Shown: one piece after another, positions 8,023 through 16,305 of the stretch | How positions within the stretch are numbered: position 1 is the first letter of the stretch | Layout of the letters: every line of letters starts with the position of its first letter | From: Ilumatobacter nonamiensis YM16-303 | Lineage (GTDB): Bacteria > Actinomycetota > Acidimicrobiia > Acidimicrobiales > Ilumatobacteraceae | NCBI RefSeq assembly: GCF_000350145.1 | Contig: NZ_BAOL01000072.1 | Coordinates: forward strand, 1 to 34,102 | Length of the DNA: 34,102 nt | Reading direction: 5' to 3' | Notes under the pieces: generated by a model | What the model was told of the DNA's origin: nothing | The model's database searches: none | What the model saw: only the letters and a program-made list of their open reading frames with translations | Translations under genes and position numbers: made by a program

Positions 8023-8814
8023 TTACGACCTCGCGGTGCTGTCGGCGACCCTCTGACGCCGCCGATCCGAACCGGTCGGCTGGCTCTCGATCTCGTCAGG
8101 TCTCGGCACGACGTCGTCGGGCGTCCCGAGAACCCGTAGACAGATGACGAGCGAGACGATTCCCAGCACGACCCCGGCGACGACGTCACTGAGGTAGTGC
8201 ATCCCCTGGTACATCCGGGCGAGCGCGACGGCCAGCACCACGGCCACGAGCAGGACCACCGCCAGCGCGCGGATCCAGCGGTTGCGGGTGTGCCAGAACA
8301 CGATGATGACGAGCGCGCCGTACACGGTGGCTGCCGCGACGTGACCGGACGGAAAACTCGAATCGACCGGCGAGTCGAGCAGCCGCTCGACGTCGGGACG
8401 GGGACGACCGACGATGAAGCTGACGATCACGAATGCGGTGGCTTCGAAGATCAGCGTCAGCGCGAGGAACACCGCCTCGTGCCATCGTTTCCAGACCATC
8501 GTCGCGACGACAGCGAAGACGGCCGTGGCGATGATCTTGATGTGGGTCGCCGCCAGCATGGCGGACCAGTGGGCGAGGTCGGTCTGGAAGTTCGTCCGGC
8601 CCGAGGCAAAGCGTTCGGCCACGTCCTGGTCGAATCGCGTGAGGGCGTTCGGCGCCAACGCATCGGTCGCCAGCCAACCGACCAGGCTGAACCCGACGAC
8701 CACGAACGCCAGGGAGACTCCGAGCTGGATCCACTCTGCGCGATGGAGCGGCCACGTGGCCTTCCACCACGGCTCGGAGTCGGATCGTTCCGTCGGGGGT
8801 GCGGCGGCGGTCAT
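8023..8814 (-). CDS. PAP2-family membrane phosphatase, motif 1 lysine absent
   Basis: 263 aa with about six membrane segments. The phosphatase motifs are GRPRP (136-140), PSGH (155-158) and R200-x5-H206-x3-D210, which give the catalytic His pair and Asp. The usual KxxxxxxRP of motif 1 lacks its lysine here (FVIVSFIVGRPRP), and motif 3 begins AR instead of SR. It may therefore be a weaker or altered phosphatase than its operon partner at 10644. Likely substrates in the family are phosphatidic acid, lysolipid phosphates or undecaprenyl diphosphate. The ATG at 8814 overlaps the DUF1206 stop (ATGA). It is the last gene of the four-gene minus-strand operon. Confidence 0.82.
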   Translation of the reverse strand: MTAAAPPTERSDSEPWWKATWPLHRAEWIQLGVSLAFVVVGFSLVGWLATDALAPNALTRFDQDVAERFASGRTNFQTDLAHWSAMLAATHIKIIATAVFAVVATMVWKRWHEAVFLALTLIFEATAFVIVSFIVGRPRPDVERLLDSPVDSSFPSGHVAAATVYGALVIIVFWHTRNRWIRALAVVLLVAVVLAVALARMYQGMHYLSDVVAGVVLGIVSLVICLRVLGTPDDVVPRPDEIESQPTGSDRRRQRVADSTARS

Positions 8815-9707
8815 GAATCGGCTCCCACCAACCGGCGCTTCGGCGCGCTCAGCGCACAGAAGATCCCGTACAGCAACAGGCCTGCACCAACCGCGACGAC
8901 GAGCCACGTGCCGAGTCCGGACGAGGCCGCTTTGCGGAGTGACCCGTCGAGGCCCTGGGCGTCGTCGGGGTCGAACCGGATCGCCGATCGTGCGAGGAAG
9001 AAGCCGATCAGCGACATCATGGCGGCGCGACCCACCCATCCGATGCGTCCGAGCACGACCAACATCTGGTGCGACACCGGACCGACGCTGCCCGGCATCA
9101 ACTGTGACTCGAACGAGGCGCTGATCGCTTTCCAGAGGAACACCGCAGCGATCACGATCAGGATCGCACCGATCACGAAGATCAGGGCTCGCCCGGCACT
9201 GTTGGTCATGAAGTCGCGCGTGAAGCTCTCGACCTTGCTGTCCTCACTGCTCTCGCCGGACTTCGACGGTTGGCGGGCGAACGTCACCGCGGTCCACGCC
9301 AACAGGAGGTAGGTGACGGCGCTGACCAGGTATCCACCGCGTGTCAGCCACCCTTTCAAGTCGTTGTCCGCCGGCAGCAGGACGCTCGCGATCCGCCACA
9401 GCGAATAGGTGACGAGCCCGATCGCCACCACCCAGAGCACGGCCACACCGGCCGGATTCTCGGCGATGCGGGCGATCGCCCCGGTCTGGCTCGCTTCCTG
9501 ATCGCTGCCACCGTCGGATGTCGACCCGTCGGACGCCCGAACCCCGATCAGGAGGGCCAGGATCCCGGTGAGCGCGTACACGACGCCCTTCGCGATCCAT
9601 CCGACGCGTGCGAACTTGACGACCGCAGGGTGCTCGCGAGCGAACTCCTCGGCCCGCTCGACACCGACATCCTCGTTTCCGGTCGTGTCGTGTGCTGTGG
9701 TGCTCAT
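8811..9707 (-). CDS. DUF1206 membrane protein
   Basis: 298 aa. Three repeated units of about 75-90 residues each start with an Arg/Gly-containing membrane helix: VGWIAKGVVYALTGILALL (near 35), LTRGGYLVSAVTYLLLAWTA (near 120) and IGWVGRAAMMSLIGFFLA (near 215). This three-repeat layout is that of DUF1206, whose function is unknown. Linkers between the repeats are Ser/Asp-rich. The ATG at 9707 overlaps the stop of the lipid kinase by four bases, and its own end overlaps the PAP2 start, so it is tightly locked into a lipid-phosphate operon. That makes a membrane-lipid-related role plausible but unproven. Confidence 0.85.
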   Translation of the reverse strand: MSTTAHDTTGNEDVGVERAEEFAREHPAVVKFARVGWIAKGVVYALTGILALLIGVRASDGSTSDGGSDQEASQTGAIARIAENPAGVAVLWVVAIGLVTYSLWRIASVLLPADNDLKGWLTRGGYLVSAVTYLLLAWTAVTFARQPSKSGESSEDSKVESFTRDFMTNSAGRALIFVIGAILIVIAAVFLWKAISASFESQLMPGSVGPVSHQMLVVLGRIGWVGRAAMMSLIGFFLARSAIRFDPDDAQGLDGSLRKAASSGLGTWLVVAVGAGLLLYGIFCALSAPKRRLVGADS

Positions 9708-10654
9708 GGTGCTTTCTCCCCTGTGTCGGCGGTCCACGGTTGGCAGATTCGGATCGCCTGTGGCACGCATCGGATCTCGAACTCGTTCGTGCGGTCTCGG
9801 TCGCCACCATCGACCTCCCACGGGAGGGACCGGTCGAGCGAGACCGTCAACTTCTCGGCGGTGACCACCTTGGTGAGCGGGGACTTGTGTGCCCGCTTGA
9901 AGGTCGCGCTGGTGAGCAACCGCAGCCACTCGGTCGACGACCGCGCCTCGACGACTCCCACATCGAGGCGACCGTCGGTCGGCGACGCGTCGGGAAACGC
10001 CTCGAGCCCACCGAGAATCGTGCCGATGTTCGCGACGATCACGCAGCTCGCATCTCCCGTGTACCACGGCTTCCCATCGACTTCGATCACGGCGTGCGCC
10101 GGACTCACGTCTCGATTGCGCATCCCGGCCACGACATAGCCGACACGACCGAAGCGTTCCTTGAGATCTCCGTCGTCGGCGTCGCGAATCAACATCGCGT
10201 CGAAGCCGGTTCCCGCCATGACGGCGAAGTACGTGCCGTTCATCTCACCGACATCGATCGCACGCGGATCGCCGCTCACCGCGATGTCGACCGCTCCGCG
10301 GAGGTCGATCGGGATGTCGAGGTTGTTGGCGAGCAGGTTGGCCGTCCCTGCCGGCAGGATGCCGATGGCGACGTCGTCGTATCCCTCGTCGATGATCGTG
10401 TTGATCGCTCGCCGAACCGTTCCGTCGCCGCCCCACATCAGGACCCGGTCGACACCGTGCTCCTCGACGAGTTTGCGGATCTTCTTGGGCGCCTTCTTGC
10501 TCTTCGACACCTCGTACCACGGAGGATCCGGATGCCCGGCGTCGGCCAGCGCCGACCGCAACTCCTCGAGACCACCTCCGAGTTCCTTGCCCTCGTTGAC
10601 GATCACGCCGACCGTCACCGGCCGTCCGTCGGACGTCGATCCATCAGCTCCCAT
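9704..10654 (-). CDS. diacylglycerol kinase family lipid kinase (DagK/YegS type)
   Basis: 316 aa. The nucleotide-binding loop GGDGT (75-79, MWGGDGTVRRAIN) and the motif ILPAGTANLLANNL (near 100) define the diacylglycerol/ceramide/sphingosine kinase fold. Later motifs are MAGTGFDA and the C-terminal WEVDGG, which corresponds to the DGE/DGG region of these kinases. It would phosphorylate a lipid alcohol such as diacylglycerol, with ATP, at the inner face of the membrane. The start overlaps the upstream PAP2 gene by 11 nt. Kinase and phosphatases in one operon catalyse opposing reactions, suggesting control of a phosphatidate/diacylglycerol pool, or of a related lipid phosphate. Confidence 0.9.
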   Translation of the reverse strand: MGADGSTSDGRPVTVGVIVNEGKELGGGLEELRSALADAGHPDPPWYEVSKSKKAPKKIRKLVEEHGVDRVLMWGGDGTVRRAINTIIDEGYDDVAIGILPAGTANLLANNLDIPIDLRGAVDIAVSGDPRAIDVGEMNGTYFAVMAGTGFDAMLIRDADDGDLKERFGRVGYVVAGMRNRDVSPAHAVIEVDGKPWYTGDASCVIVANIGTILGGLEAFPDASPTDGRLDVGVVEARSSTEWLRLLTSATFKRAHKSPLTKVVTAEKLTVSLDRSLPWEVDGGDRDRTNEFEIRCVPQAIRICQPWTADTGEKAP

Positions 10655-11546
10655 TGCGGGCTCCGTTCAGTTCGGATTCGTTCGCGACGGGTGTCGCGGC
10701 GAGTTCGTCGACCGGCTCGCCGAAGCGTTGCAACCGTCCGCCGAAGATGACCGCGACGACGAAGAACCATGCCCACCCGACGGTGAGACCGGCCACCACG
10801 TCGGTGACCCAGTGCACCCCGAGCAGCGTGCGGCTCGATGCGACCAGGCATGCGATCGCCGCCGCGAGGGCGAACAACCAGGGCCGAACCCGTGGCGGAA
10901 ACCCGCGGCCGACCACGAGCGCGATCGCCATCCAACACGCCGCAGACGCCGCGGAATGTCCCGAGGGAAACGACGATCCCGCTGCGGTGACCAGGTGATC
11001 GACGGGTGGGCGCTGTCGGTCGATCCACAGCTTGAGTGCGTTGTTGACGATCACGACGCCGATCCCGACGGTCAGGAGGAACCACAGTGAGGTGGCGTCC
11101 TTGCGACGGCGCCAGTCGATCAACCCGATCACTGTCATCAGCGCGAGCAACACGGACGTGCCGCCGAGATCGGTGACGACCTTCATGAACGAGGCGACGC
11201 CGTCGGTTGCGTGTTCCGGCCCCCAGTCGGCGACGGATTGATCCCACCGCGCGAACCCACTGTCCGTGTCGACCGTGTCGAACACCCAGCCGATGAACAG
11301 GCCCGCCACGAGGATCACGCCGAAACAGACCGCCACGGCCACTCCCCCGACGACGCGTCGATCGGCGTGGACGAGGAGTCGGTGCAGTCGAGGGTGCCTG
11401 GCCACCCGCTCGACGAGCCAGTGATCGGTCCGTTCGGCGTCGACCGGGTCGTCGAGGTGAGCGGGCCGTCCGCGCACGGCGGCGATCCCGATGAGCACGG
11501 CGGCGCCCACCAGACCGGCAAGCAGAACCGCGAGCAACGTCGACAT
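10644..11546 (-). CDS. PAP2-family membrane phosphatase with full active-site motifs
   Basis: 300 aa and the first gene of the operon running 11546 to 8023. All three motifs are complete: K172-x6-RP (KLWIDRQRP, 172-180), PSGH (194-197) and SR238-239 with H245 and D249 (SRTLLGVHWVTD). Several membrane segments flank them. Expected reaction: removal of phosphate from a lipid phosphate on the outer face of the membrane. The N-terminal 60 residues contain a hydrophobic segment and then a soluble stretch. The ATG at 11546 has no strong ribosome-binding site. It is divergent from the gene at 11682. Confidence 0.88.
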   Translation of the reverse strand: MSTLLAVLLAGLVGAAVLIGIAAVRGRPAHLDDPVDAERTDHWLVERVARHPRLHRLLVHADRRVVGGVAVAVCFGVILVAGLFIGWVFDTVDTDSGFARWDQSVADWGPEHATDGVASFMKVVTDLGGTSVLLALMTVIGLIDWRRRKDATSLWFLLTVGIGVVIVNNALKLWIDRQRPPVDHLVTAAGSSFPSGHSAASAACWMAIALVVGRGFPPRVRPWLFALAAAIACLVASSRTLLGVHWVTDVVAGLTVGWAWFFVVAVIFGGRLQRFGEPVDELAATPVANESELNGARNGS

Positions 11547-11610
11547 CCGAGTGTCGTACCCCGATCACATTGCGGCCAAACGCGCAGAGAGTGGCGGAAT
11601 GCGCACGGTG

Positions 11611-11639
11611 TTGGAACGATTTCGTCGCGGTTCTGTCAT
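11611..11639 (+). promoter_or_regulatory. candidate -35/-10 promoter for the gene at 11682
   Basis: TTGGAA (11611-11616) and TGTCAT (11634-11639) each match four of six consensus bases and are separated by exactly 17 nt. They lie in the divergent gap, 42 nt before the start codon. This is sequence resemblance only. Confidence 0.35.
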
Positions 11640-11681
11640 CGAGCGAGATCAGAATCGGGTGGGACCTGAGGAGGTGTGCTC

Positions 11682-12206
11682 ATGCAATTTCCCCCGACGA
11701 ACCCCACGCCGGACGAAGGTGAGTCCGGCGTTCTCGTGTCCATGGCCGACGACCTCGTCGTGATCCGGCCCGCCCAACGGGTCGAACTCGACACGACCCA
11801 CGTCCTGGTCGACGCCGCCGCTTCCGCCGTGACCGCGGGTGCCCTGGTGATGGTGGATCTCGACCACGAGACCGACAGCGACGACCTCCTCTGGTTCCGG
11901 CCCCGCCACGACGACACAACCCCATCGCTCGCCAGCGAGCCAGGCGTCGCCGAGGTGCTCGCCCCGGGGTGGGTCCGACTCTCGACGCGCGACGCGTATT
12001 GGACCATCGACGTCGCCCGCAGTCGGCTGTTCCGCTCCGAAACGCTCGTCGACCCCCATTTCGTCGCGGATCCCGCCTGGACCGGCGTCCGCGCACTCTG
12101 GATCAGTTGCACCCATGTCACCGCACTCACGGCGGACGGTTCGTACCTGTCGACGCGGACGGCCTGGACGAGTTCACGCGCGCGGCGTCGCCCGATCCCT
12201 GCCTGA
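11682..12206 (+). CDS. hypothetical protein, possible degenerate STAS-like domain
   Basis: 174 aa. The ATG at 11682 is set by an excellent ribosome-binding site, GAGGAGG at 11668-11674. Residues about 18-65 (SMADDLVVIRPAQRVELD, then ALVMVDLD) resemble the beta-alpha-beta opening of STAS domains (anti-sigma antagonists). The match is loose, and the C-terminal half (LSTRDAYWTIDVARSRLF onward) is not recognisable. The last residues are basic (SSRARRRPIPA). No membrane segment. It precedes the formylglycine-generating enzyme with a hairpin between them, so the two are not clearly one unit. Confidence 0.6.
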   Translation: MQFPPTNPTPDEGESGVLVSMADDLVVIRPAQRVELDTTHVLVDAAASAVTAGALVMVDLDHETDSDDLLWFRPRHDDTTPSLASEPGVAEVLAPGWVRLSTRDAYWTIDVARSRLFRSETLVDPHFVADPAWTGVRALWISCTHVTALTADGSYLSTRTAWTSSRARRRPIPA

Positions 12207-12209
12207 CGC

Positions 12210-12236
12210 ATCGACTGGGGTCTGATCCCCGTCGAT
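12210..12236 (+). repeat. hairpin, copy 1 of a dispersed palindrome (possible terminator)
   Basis: ATCGAC, a bulged T, GGGG, a 6-nt loop, then CCCC and GTCGAT form a 10-bp stem in the 46-nt gap after the stop at 12206. No T-run follows. The core closely matches the reverse complement of the hairpin at 20002-20026 (ATCGACyGGGGTCTGAyCCC in common), so this looks like a repeated element, possibly acting as a terminator. Confidence 0.6.
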
Positions 12237-12252
12237 ACGCGACACTGATCGC

Positions 12253-13191
12253 ATGGCCTCCTGCTGTGGACCGTCGCGAGAATCCGACGACGCGACCATC
12301 TCGCCACCGACCGCGGGGGTCAGCGGGGTCGCCGGCGCGACACGTGACGGTCTCGATCTGATCGCTCTCCCCGGCGGAACGTTCACGATGGGCACGAACG
12401 ATCCACGTGGGTACCCGGACGACGGCGAAGGCCCCGAGCATCGAGTGGAGCTGAGCCCGTTCTCGATCGGCCGGCACCCGGTCACCAACGATCAGTTCGC
12501 CACCTTCGTCGACGCGACCGGCTACCGCACGACCGCCCAGCAGTTCGGCAACTCGTTCGTGTTCGCTGGGCTCCTCCCGGACGAGTTCCCCGATACCCGC
12601 GGCGTGGCCGCGGCGCCGTGGTGGCGCGAGGTGCTCGCCGCGGACTGGCGGCGTCCCGAGGGCCCGCAGAGCAATGTGGACGACCGCGGCGACCACCCGG
12701 TCATCCACGTCAGCTGGCTCGATGCAGTGGCGTACTGCACGTGGAGCGGCACCCGGTTGCCGACCGAAGCGGAGTGGGAGTACGCGGCGCGCGGGGGTCT
12801 CGATGGTTCGCATTTCCCGTGGGGCGACGAGCGGGAACCGGACGGCGAGCACCGCATGAACGTGTACCAAGGGCAGTTCCCCCAGGGCGACGACGGCGAG
12901 GACGGCTTCGTCGGCACGTGCCCGGTCGGCTCGTTCCCTCCGAACGGCCACGGCCTCCACGAGATGACCGGCAACGTGTGGGAGTGGTGCTCGGACTGGT
13001 TCGATCCCGGCTACTACGCGCGTTCAGCAGCGCAGGATCCGGCAGGTCCGAACGGCGGGCGCGCGCGGGTGATGCGCGGCGGGTCGTACCTCTGTCACGA
13101 GAGCTACTGCTGGCGCTATCGAGTCGACGCGCGGAGCGCGAACAGCCCCGACAGCACCACGGGCAACATCGGATTCCGCGTCGCCGCCTGA
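12253..13191 (+). CDS. formylglycine-generating enzyme (SUMF1/FGE)
   Basis: 312 aa. It oxidises the cysteine of C-x-P-x-R motifs in type I sulfatases to formylglycine, using copper and oxygen. The FGE-sulfatase domain starts near residue 36 (LIALPGGTFTMGTNDPRG), passes HPVTNDQFATFVDATGY, RLPTEAEWEYAARGG and GNVWEWCSDWF, and ends with GGSYLCHESYCWRYR. Both active-site cysteines are present (C281, C286), followed by RSANSPDSTTGNIGFR, so this is a true FGE and not one of the many cysteine-free relatives. The N terminus MASCCGPS is like that of actinobacterial FGEs. No clear ribosome-binding site is seen before the ATG. The sulfatase at 631 in this window is an evident client. Confidence 0.93.
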   Translation: MASCCGPSRESDDATISPPTAGVSGVAGATRDGLDLIALPGGTFTMGTNDPRGYPDDGEGPEHRVELSPFSIGRHPVTNDQFATFVDATGYRTTAQQFGNSFVFAGLLPDEFPDTRGVAAAPWWREVLAADWRRPEGPQSNVDDRGDHPVIHVSWLDAVAYCTWSGTRLPTEAEWEYAARGGLDGSHFPWGDEREPDGEHRMNVYQGQFPQGDDGEDGFVGTCPVGSFPPNGHGLHEMTGNVWEWCSDWFDPGYYARSAAQDPAGPNGGRARVMRGGSYLCHESYCWRYRVDARSANSPDSTTGNIGFRVAA

Positions 13192-13221
13192 CGTCGCTCC
13201 GTCATCGCGGCGGACCTCGAC

Positions 13222-13518
13222 TCAGGTTCCGAGCAGCTTGGCCTTCTGCGCCGCGAATTCTTCTTTGGTGAGAATCCCCTGCTCCATGAGATCGGCGAGC
13301 TGCTTCAGCTGCTCGATCGGGACCGACGACTGCGTGGCCGGTGCCTGCGGTTCCGGCGCGTAATGCGGTTCAGGCGCGTATTGCGGCTGTTGGGCGTACT
13401 GCGGTTCGGCCTGTTGTGTCCACCGGTTGGCCTGTCGGCGCGACACGCGGTTCGACACCGCCGTCGCCGTTCCGGCAATCACTGCGGTGCGGGCCATTCC
13501 TCGAAGCAATCTGGGCAT
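13222..13518 (-). CDS. SHOCT-domain protein with conserved N-terminal helix
   Basis: 98 aa. The N terminus MPRLLRGMARTAVIAGTATA is a weakly hydrophobic, basic helix. The middle is a Gln/Pro/Tyr repeat (QYAPEPHYAPEPQ). The last 30 residues are a SHOCT domain (IEQLKQLADLMEQGILTKEE, then FAAQKAKLL), a short helical module often found at protein ends. GGAG lies 8 nt before the ATG. It follows the DUF6325-like gene by 32 nt and so is probably its operon partner. A frameshifted relative of its N terminus lies at 33796. Function unknown. Confidence 0.82.
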   Translation of the reverse strand: MPRLLRGMARTAVIAGTATAVSNRVSRRQANRWTQQAEPQYAQQPQYAPEPHYAPEPQAPATQSSVPIEQLKQLADLMEQGILTKEEFAAQKAKLLGT

Positions 13519-13550
13519 GGTTGTTCTCCGTTCTCGTGATCGTTCTTCGG

Positions 13551-13988
13551 TCAGACCGACTCGGTCGCGTCCAGCGAGTCGAGCACGTCAGTCAGCGGGA
13601 TGTAGCCGGCCGCCACCAGCTGGCCGCCACCATTGCGCATCCCGGTGACGAAGTCTGCCGCCCACCGATTCTCGAAGATCAGGATCCCCGCGGACGCACC
13701 GATCGCGATCGAGTCTCGGGCATCGTCGAGGTCCGATTGGTCGAGCATCCCACTCGACGCTCCCTCGAACACGCTGAGATCGAAATCACCCCCGTCGATC
13801 TCGTGCAGCGACAGCGCGGCCACGGACCCGTCATCACGGCGGGTCACGAACTCGAGGTCGAGGATCCTGATGATCCCCTGATCCACGAGGTCGATCAGAC
13901 TCTGCAAGCCCTCACCGGTCATCTTGTTCTCGGGGAACTCGACGATCAGATAGCTGATCGGTCCCATGGTCACGTCTTCGTCCGACAT
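13551..13988 (-). CDS. DUF6325-like protein (copy A)
   Basis: 145 aa. It starts MSDEDVTMGPISYLIVEFPE, continues with a TGEGLQSLIDLVDQGIIRIL helix/strand pair, and ends with FENRWAADFVTGMRNGGGQL and YIPLTDVLDSL, the pattern of small actinobacterial DUF6325 proteins. It has no membrane segment of normal length and no known catalytic motif. The ATG at 13988 is fixed by GGAGG about 7 nt upstream; a longer frame to 14195 reads non-coding sequence. It is followed by the SHOCT gene. The upstream gap carries a full copy of the palindromic element (14043-14072). A second DUF6325-like/SHOCT pair lies at 26708-27387. Confidence 0.82.
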   Translation of the reverse strand: MSDEDVTMGPISYLIVEFPENKMTGEGLQSLIDLVDQGIIRILDLEFVTRRDDGSVAALSLHEIDGGDFDLSVFEGASSGMLDQSDLDDARDSIAIGASAGILIFENRWAADFVTGMRNGGGQLVAAGYIPLTDVLDSLDATESV

Positions 13989-14042
13989 CTTGATCCTCCG
14001 TGCTGCGTGGTCGGTGTGCTGACGCCATCGTTCACCCAGCTC

Positions 14043-14072
14043 GGGTAGGCGCGCTCTACCCGGTGCGGGGTG
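14043..14072 (-). promoter_or_regulatory. palindromic operator candidate, site 1 (three half-sites)
   Basis: Read toward the DUF6325-like gene: CACCC-N6-GGGTA-N9-TACCC. The gene-proximal half-site ends 54 nt before the start at 13988. A further CACCC-N5-GGGTA pair overlaps it at 14033-14047, and CGGGTAG/CTACCCG (14042-14062) is a perfect 7-bp inverted repeat. Confidence 0.7.
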
Positions 14073-14091
14073 GCTCGACGATCGTTGCTGG

Positions 14092-14892
14092 TCAGAAGAC
14101 CGTCGGGACGGTGTACGGGGTGAGGTCGATCTCGACGTGCTCGGAGGGCGCCGGCCGCTCGGGGAGCTCGACCGTGAGCGGGTCGAGCGGTTCATAGGGC
14201 AACTGGCTCAGCAGGTGGGTGATCAGGTTGAGTCGGCCGCGTCGCTTGTCGTCGGTGCGAACGACGCTCCAGGGCGCCCAGCCGCTGTGCGTCGCCGTGA
14301 TCATGTCGTCGCGGGCTTCACCGAAGTCGTACCACATGGTGTACGACCGGAGATCCATGTCGGACAGCTTCCAGATCTTGCGCGGATCGTCGATGCGCGA
14401 CTGGAGCCGCTTGGTCTGCTCCTGCTCACCCACCTCGAGCCAGTACTTGAGAAGAATGATTCCCGAGTCGACCATGGCGCGCTCCACATCCGGAACCATT
14501 CGCAGGAAGCGCTCGGTGTCGTCCTCGCTGCAGAATCCCATCACCCGTTCGACTCCGGCGCGGTTGTACCAGCTGCGATCGAAGATCACGACTTCCCCGG
14601 CCGCCGGAAGGTGCGGCACGTAGCGCTGGATGTACATCTGCGACTTCTCGCGTTCGGTCGGTGCGGGAAGTGCCACGACCCGGAACACCCTCGGGCTCAC
14701 CTTGGCGGTGATCGCCTTGATCGTTCCGCCCTTGCCAGCCGAGTCGCGACCCTCGAACACGACGCAGACCTTCGCGCCGGTCGCCTTCACCCACTCCTGG
14801 AGTGCCACGAGTTCGGCGTGGAGCCGTTTGAGTTCGCGCTCGTACGCCTTGCGTGACAGCTTGTCGGGTCCTGATCGAGTTTTCTTTCCCAC
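14092..14892 (-). CDS. ppk2: polyphosphate kinase 2 (PPK2 family)
   Basis: 266 aa, the usual size for a single-domain PPK2. These enzymes transfer phosphate between polyphosphate and nucleoside mono- or diphosphates, and many favour making GTP or ATP from polyphosphate. Walker A is EGRDSAGKGG (47-56) and Walker B is VVIFDRSWYN (101-110), followed by RAGVERVMGF. The lid region has Arg/Lys-rich helices near 150-170, and the later DLRSYTMWYDFGEARDDM matches the family. The start is GTG at 14892; the ribosome-binding site is poor (GGAGG is about 16 nt away). The upstream gap (14893-14952) holds operator candidate site 2. Together with the CYTH and Ppx genes it points to polyphosphate turnover in this region. 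Confidence 0.92.
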   Translation of the reverse strand: MGKKTRSGPDKLSRKAYERELKRLHAELVALQEWVKATGAKVCVVFEGRDSAGKGGTIKAITAKVSPRVFRVVALPAPTEREKSQMYIQRYVPHLPAAGEVVIFDRSWYNRAGVERVMGFCSEDDTERFLRMVPDVERAMVDSGIILLKYWLEVGEQEQTKRLQSRIDDPRKIWKLSDMDLRSYTMWYDFGEARDDMITATHSGWAPWSVVRTDDKRRGRLNLITHLLSQLPYEPLDPLTVELPERPAPSEHVEIDLTPYTVPTVF

Positions 14893-14927
14893 GGCCCCAC
14901 TCTGAACCTCCGCCCGACGGGCGGCAT

Positions 14928-14943
14928 CACCCGCGCGCGGGTG
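14928..14943 (-). promoter_or_regulatory. palindromic operator candidate, site 2
   Basis: CACCC-GCGCGC-GGGTG is a perfect 16-bp palindrome, 35 nt before the PPK2 start codon at 14892. The third half-site seen at sites 1, 3, 4 and 6 is not present at the N9 position. Confidence 0.65.
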
Positions 14944-14952
14944 GAACCGACG

Positions 14953-16302
14953 TCACGCCACCGGCTCGGCGACCGCACGCGAATCGACGCCTCGCCGATC
15001 GAAGATCTTGTCGACCGCGATGTAGGCGACCACCACGGAGATCACCACGAGAGTCGCGGATGCCGCTCCGGCGCCGGACACGAGCCCGGTCGCAATGACG
15101 ACCGACGACAGCGGGAGCCGCATCACCGACACGACCGCCGCGGACAGCACGATCGCCACCGCCGCTCCCTGTGGGAGACCCGGCAGCCGGTCGGCCAGCA
15201 GCCCGCCGACGGTCCCGAGGAAGATCGCGGGGAAGACGCCGCCACCCCGGAACGCGCCCATCGACAGGCTCCACGCCACTCCCTTGAGCACGAGCAGCCA
15301 TCCCAACGTGGCAGCAGGAATCGTGGCGGCCCCGTCGACGACGGGAACCAACGCCTTCGAGCCCGAGAAGAGCACGGCATACGAGGTCTCCCCGGTTCGC
15401 GTGAAGAGGACGGCCAGGGCGGCCACGGCGATGCCGACGACGGGAAGGAGCAGCAGCGGCCGGGGCGACACGAATCGCAACACCAACCGCCCACCGGTGA
15501 CGACGAGAAATGCTGCCGCCGCGGCAAGGATCGCCAGTGGGATCGTCCAGGCGATCTGAACCACGGTCAGGTCACCCATGGCGGTCAGCTGCAGCGGGTA
15601 CAGAGCGTAGGCGTCGACGCTGAGGCCGGTGATGTAGCCCAGTCCCAGGTAGACGACCGATCCCACGCCGGCGCCGATCAGGCACGGAAGCAGCACCACG
15701 GGCACCAGTGGCCCCGCGAGCCCGATCGCCTCCAGGATCACGATGGCGCTGACCAACGGGGAACGGAAGACCATCGCGAACGCCGCGCAGCTTCCGGCGG
15801 CCGACATGACCATGAGCGCCTGGTGCGGGGCGTCCCGCTGGACCGCGTGCAGCACGAGCAGACCGAGTCCAGCCCCGATGGCGATGACGGGAGCAGACGG
15901 ACCCAGGACGAGTCCGAGCCCGAGCGTCGCCAATCCGGCGAGGATGACTCCCGGGAGGTCGACGTAGCGGGTCGGAGGCCCGGAACCCATCCCTTCGGCC
16001 GGCACCGAACCGCCTCGTCCCGGGAGACGGGTGATCGCGAGCGCCGTCACGAGGCCCGCAACGGCCAAGACCGGGATGGGCCACCACCGCGGAGGACCGT
16101 CGAACCCGATGACGTCCGGCAGGTCCTCGAACACGCGCTGTTGGATCCACGGCGTGAGTGTGAGGAAGCACCACGCAACCAGCGATGCAGCCAATCCGAC
16201 CACCGCGGAGAGCAGCAGGAAGCGGATGTACTCCCTGCTGCGGATCACCGCCTGAGGATCGACGGGCGAGACAGCGGGGTCGGGCATCTCGCGAGACTGC
16301 AT
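14953..16302 (-). CDS. ClC-family chloride channel/transporter lacking the gating glutamate
   Basis: 449 aa with many hydrophobic segments. The three ClC selectivity regions are present: GSGPPTR (107-113), GPSAPVIAIG (134-143) and FRGGGVFPAIFLG (near 365). In most bacterial ClC proteins the second motif carries a glutamate that gates the pore and couples protons (GxEGP, or GPEAP); here position 136 is serine. That suggests passive anion conduction rather than H+/Cl- exchange. No CBS domains. The ATG at 16302 follows the upstream stop by 3 nt, so it is in an operon with the amino-acid permease; ATG at 16287 is an alternative start. The following gap carries operator site 2. Confidence 0.88.
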   Translation of the reverse strand: MQSREMPDPAVSPVDPQAVIRSREYIRFLLLSAVVGLAASLVAWCFLTLTPWIQQRVFEDLPDVIGFDGPPRWWPIPVLAVAGLVTALAITRLPGRGGSVPAEGMGSGPPTRYVDLPGVILAGLATLGLGLVLGPSAPVIAIGAGLGLLVLHAVQRDAPHQALMVMSAAGSCAAFAMVFRSPLVSAIVILEAIGLAGPLVPVVLLPCLIGAGVGSVVYLGLGYITGLSVDAYALYPLQLTAMGDLTVVQIAWTIPLAILAAAAAFLVVTGGRLVLRFVSPRPLLLLPVVGIAVAALAVLFTRTGETSYAVLFSGSKALVPVVDGAATIPAATLGWLLVLKGVAWSLSMGAFRGGGVFPAIFLGTVGGLLADRLPGLPQGAAVAIVLSAAVVSVMRLPLSSVVIATGLVSGAGAASATLVVISVVVAYIAVDKIFDRRGVDSRAVAEPVA

Positions 16303-16305
16303 GAT

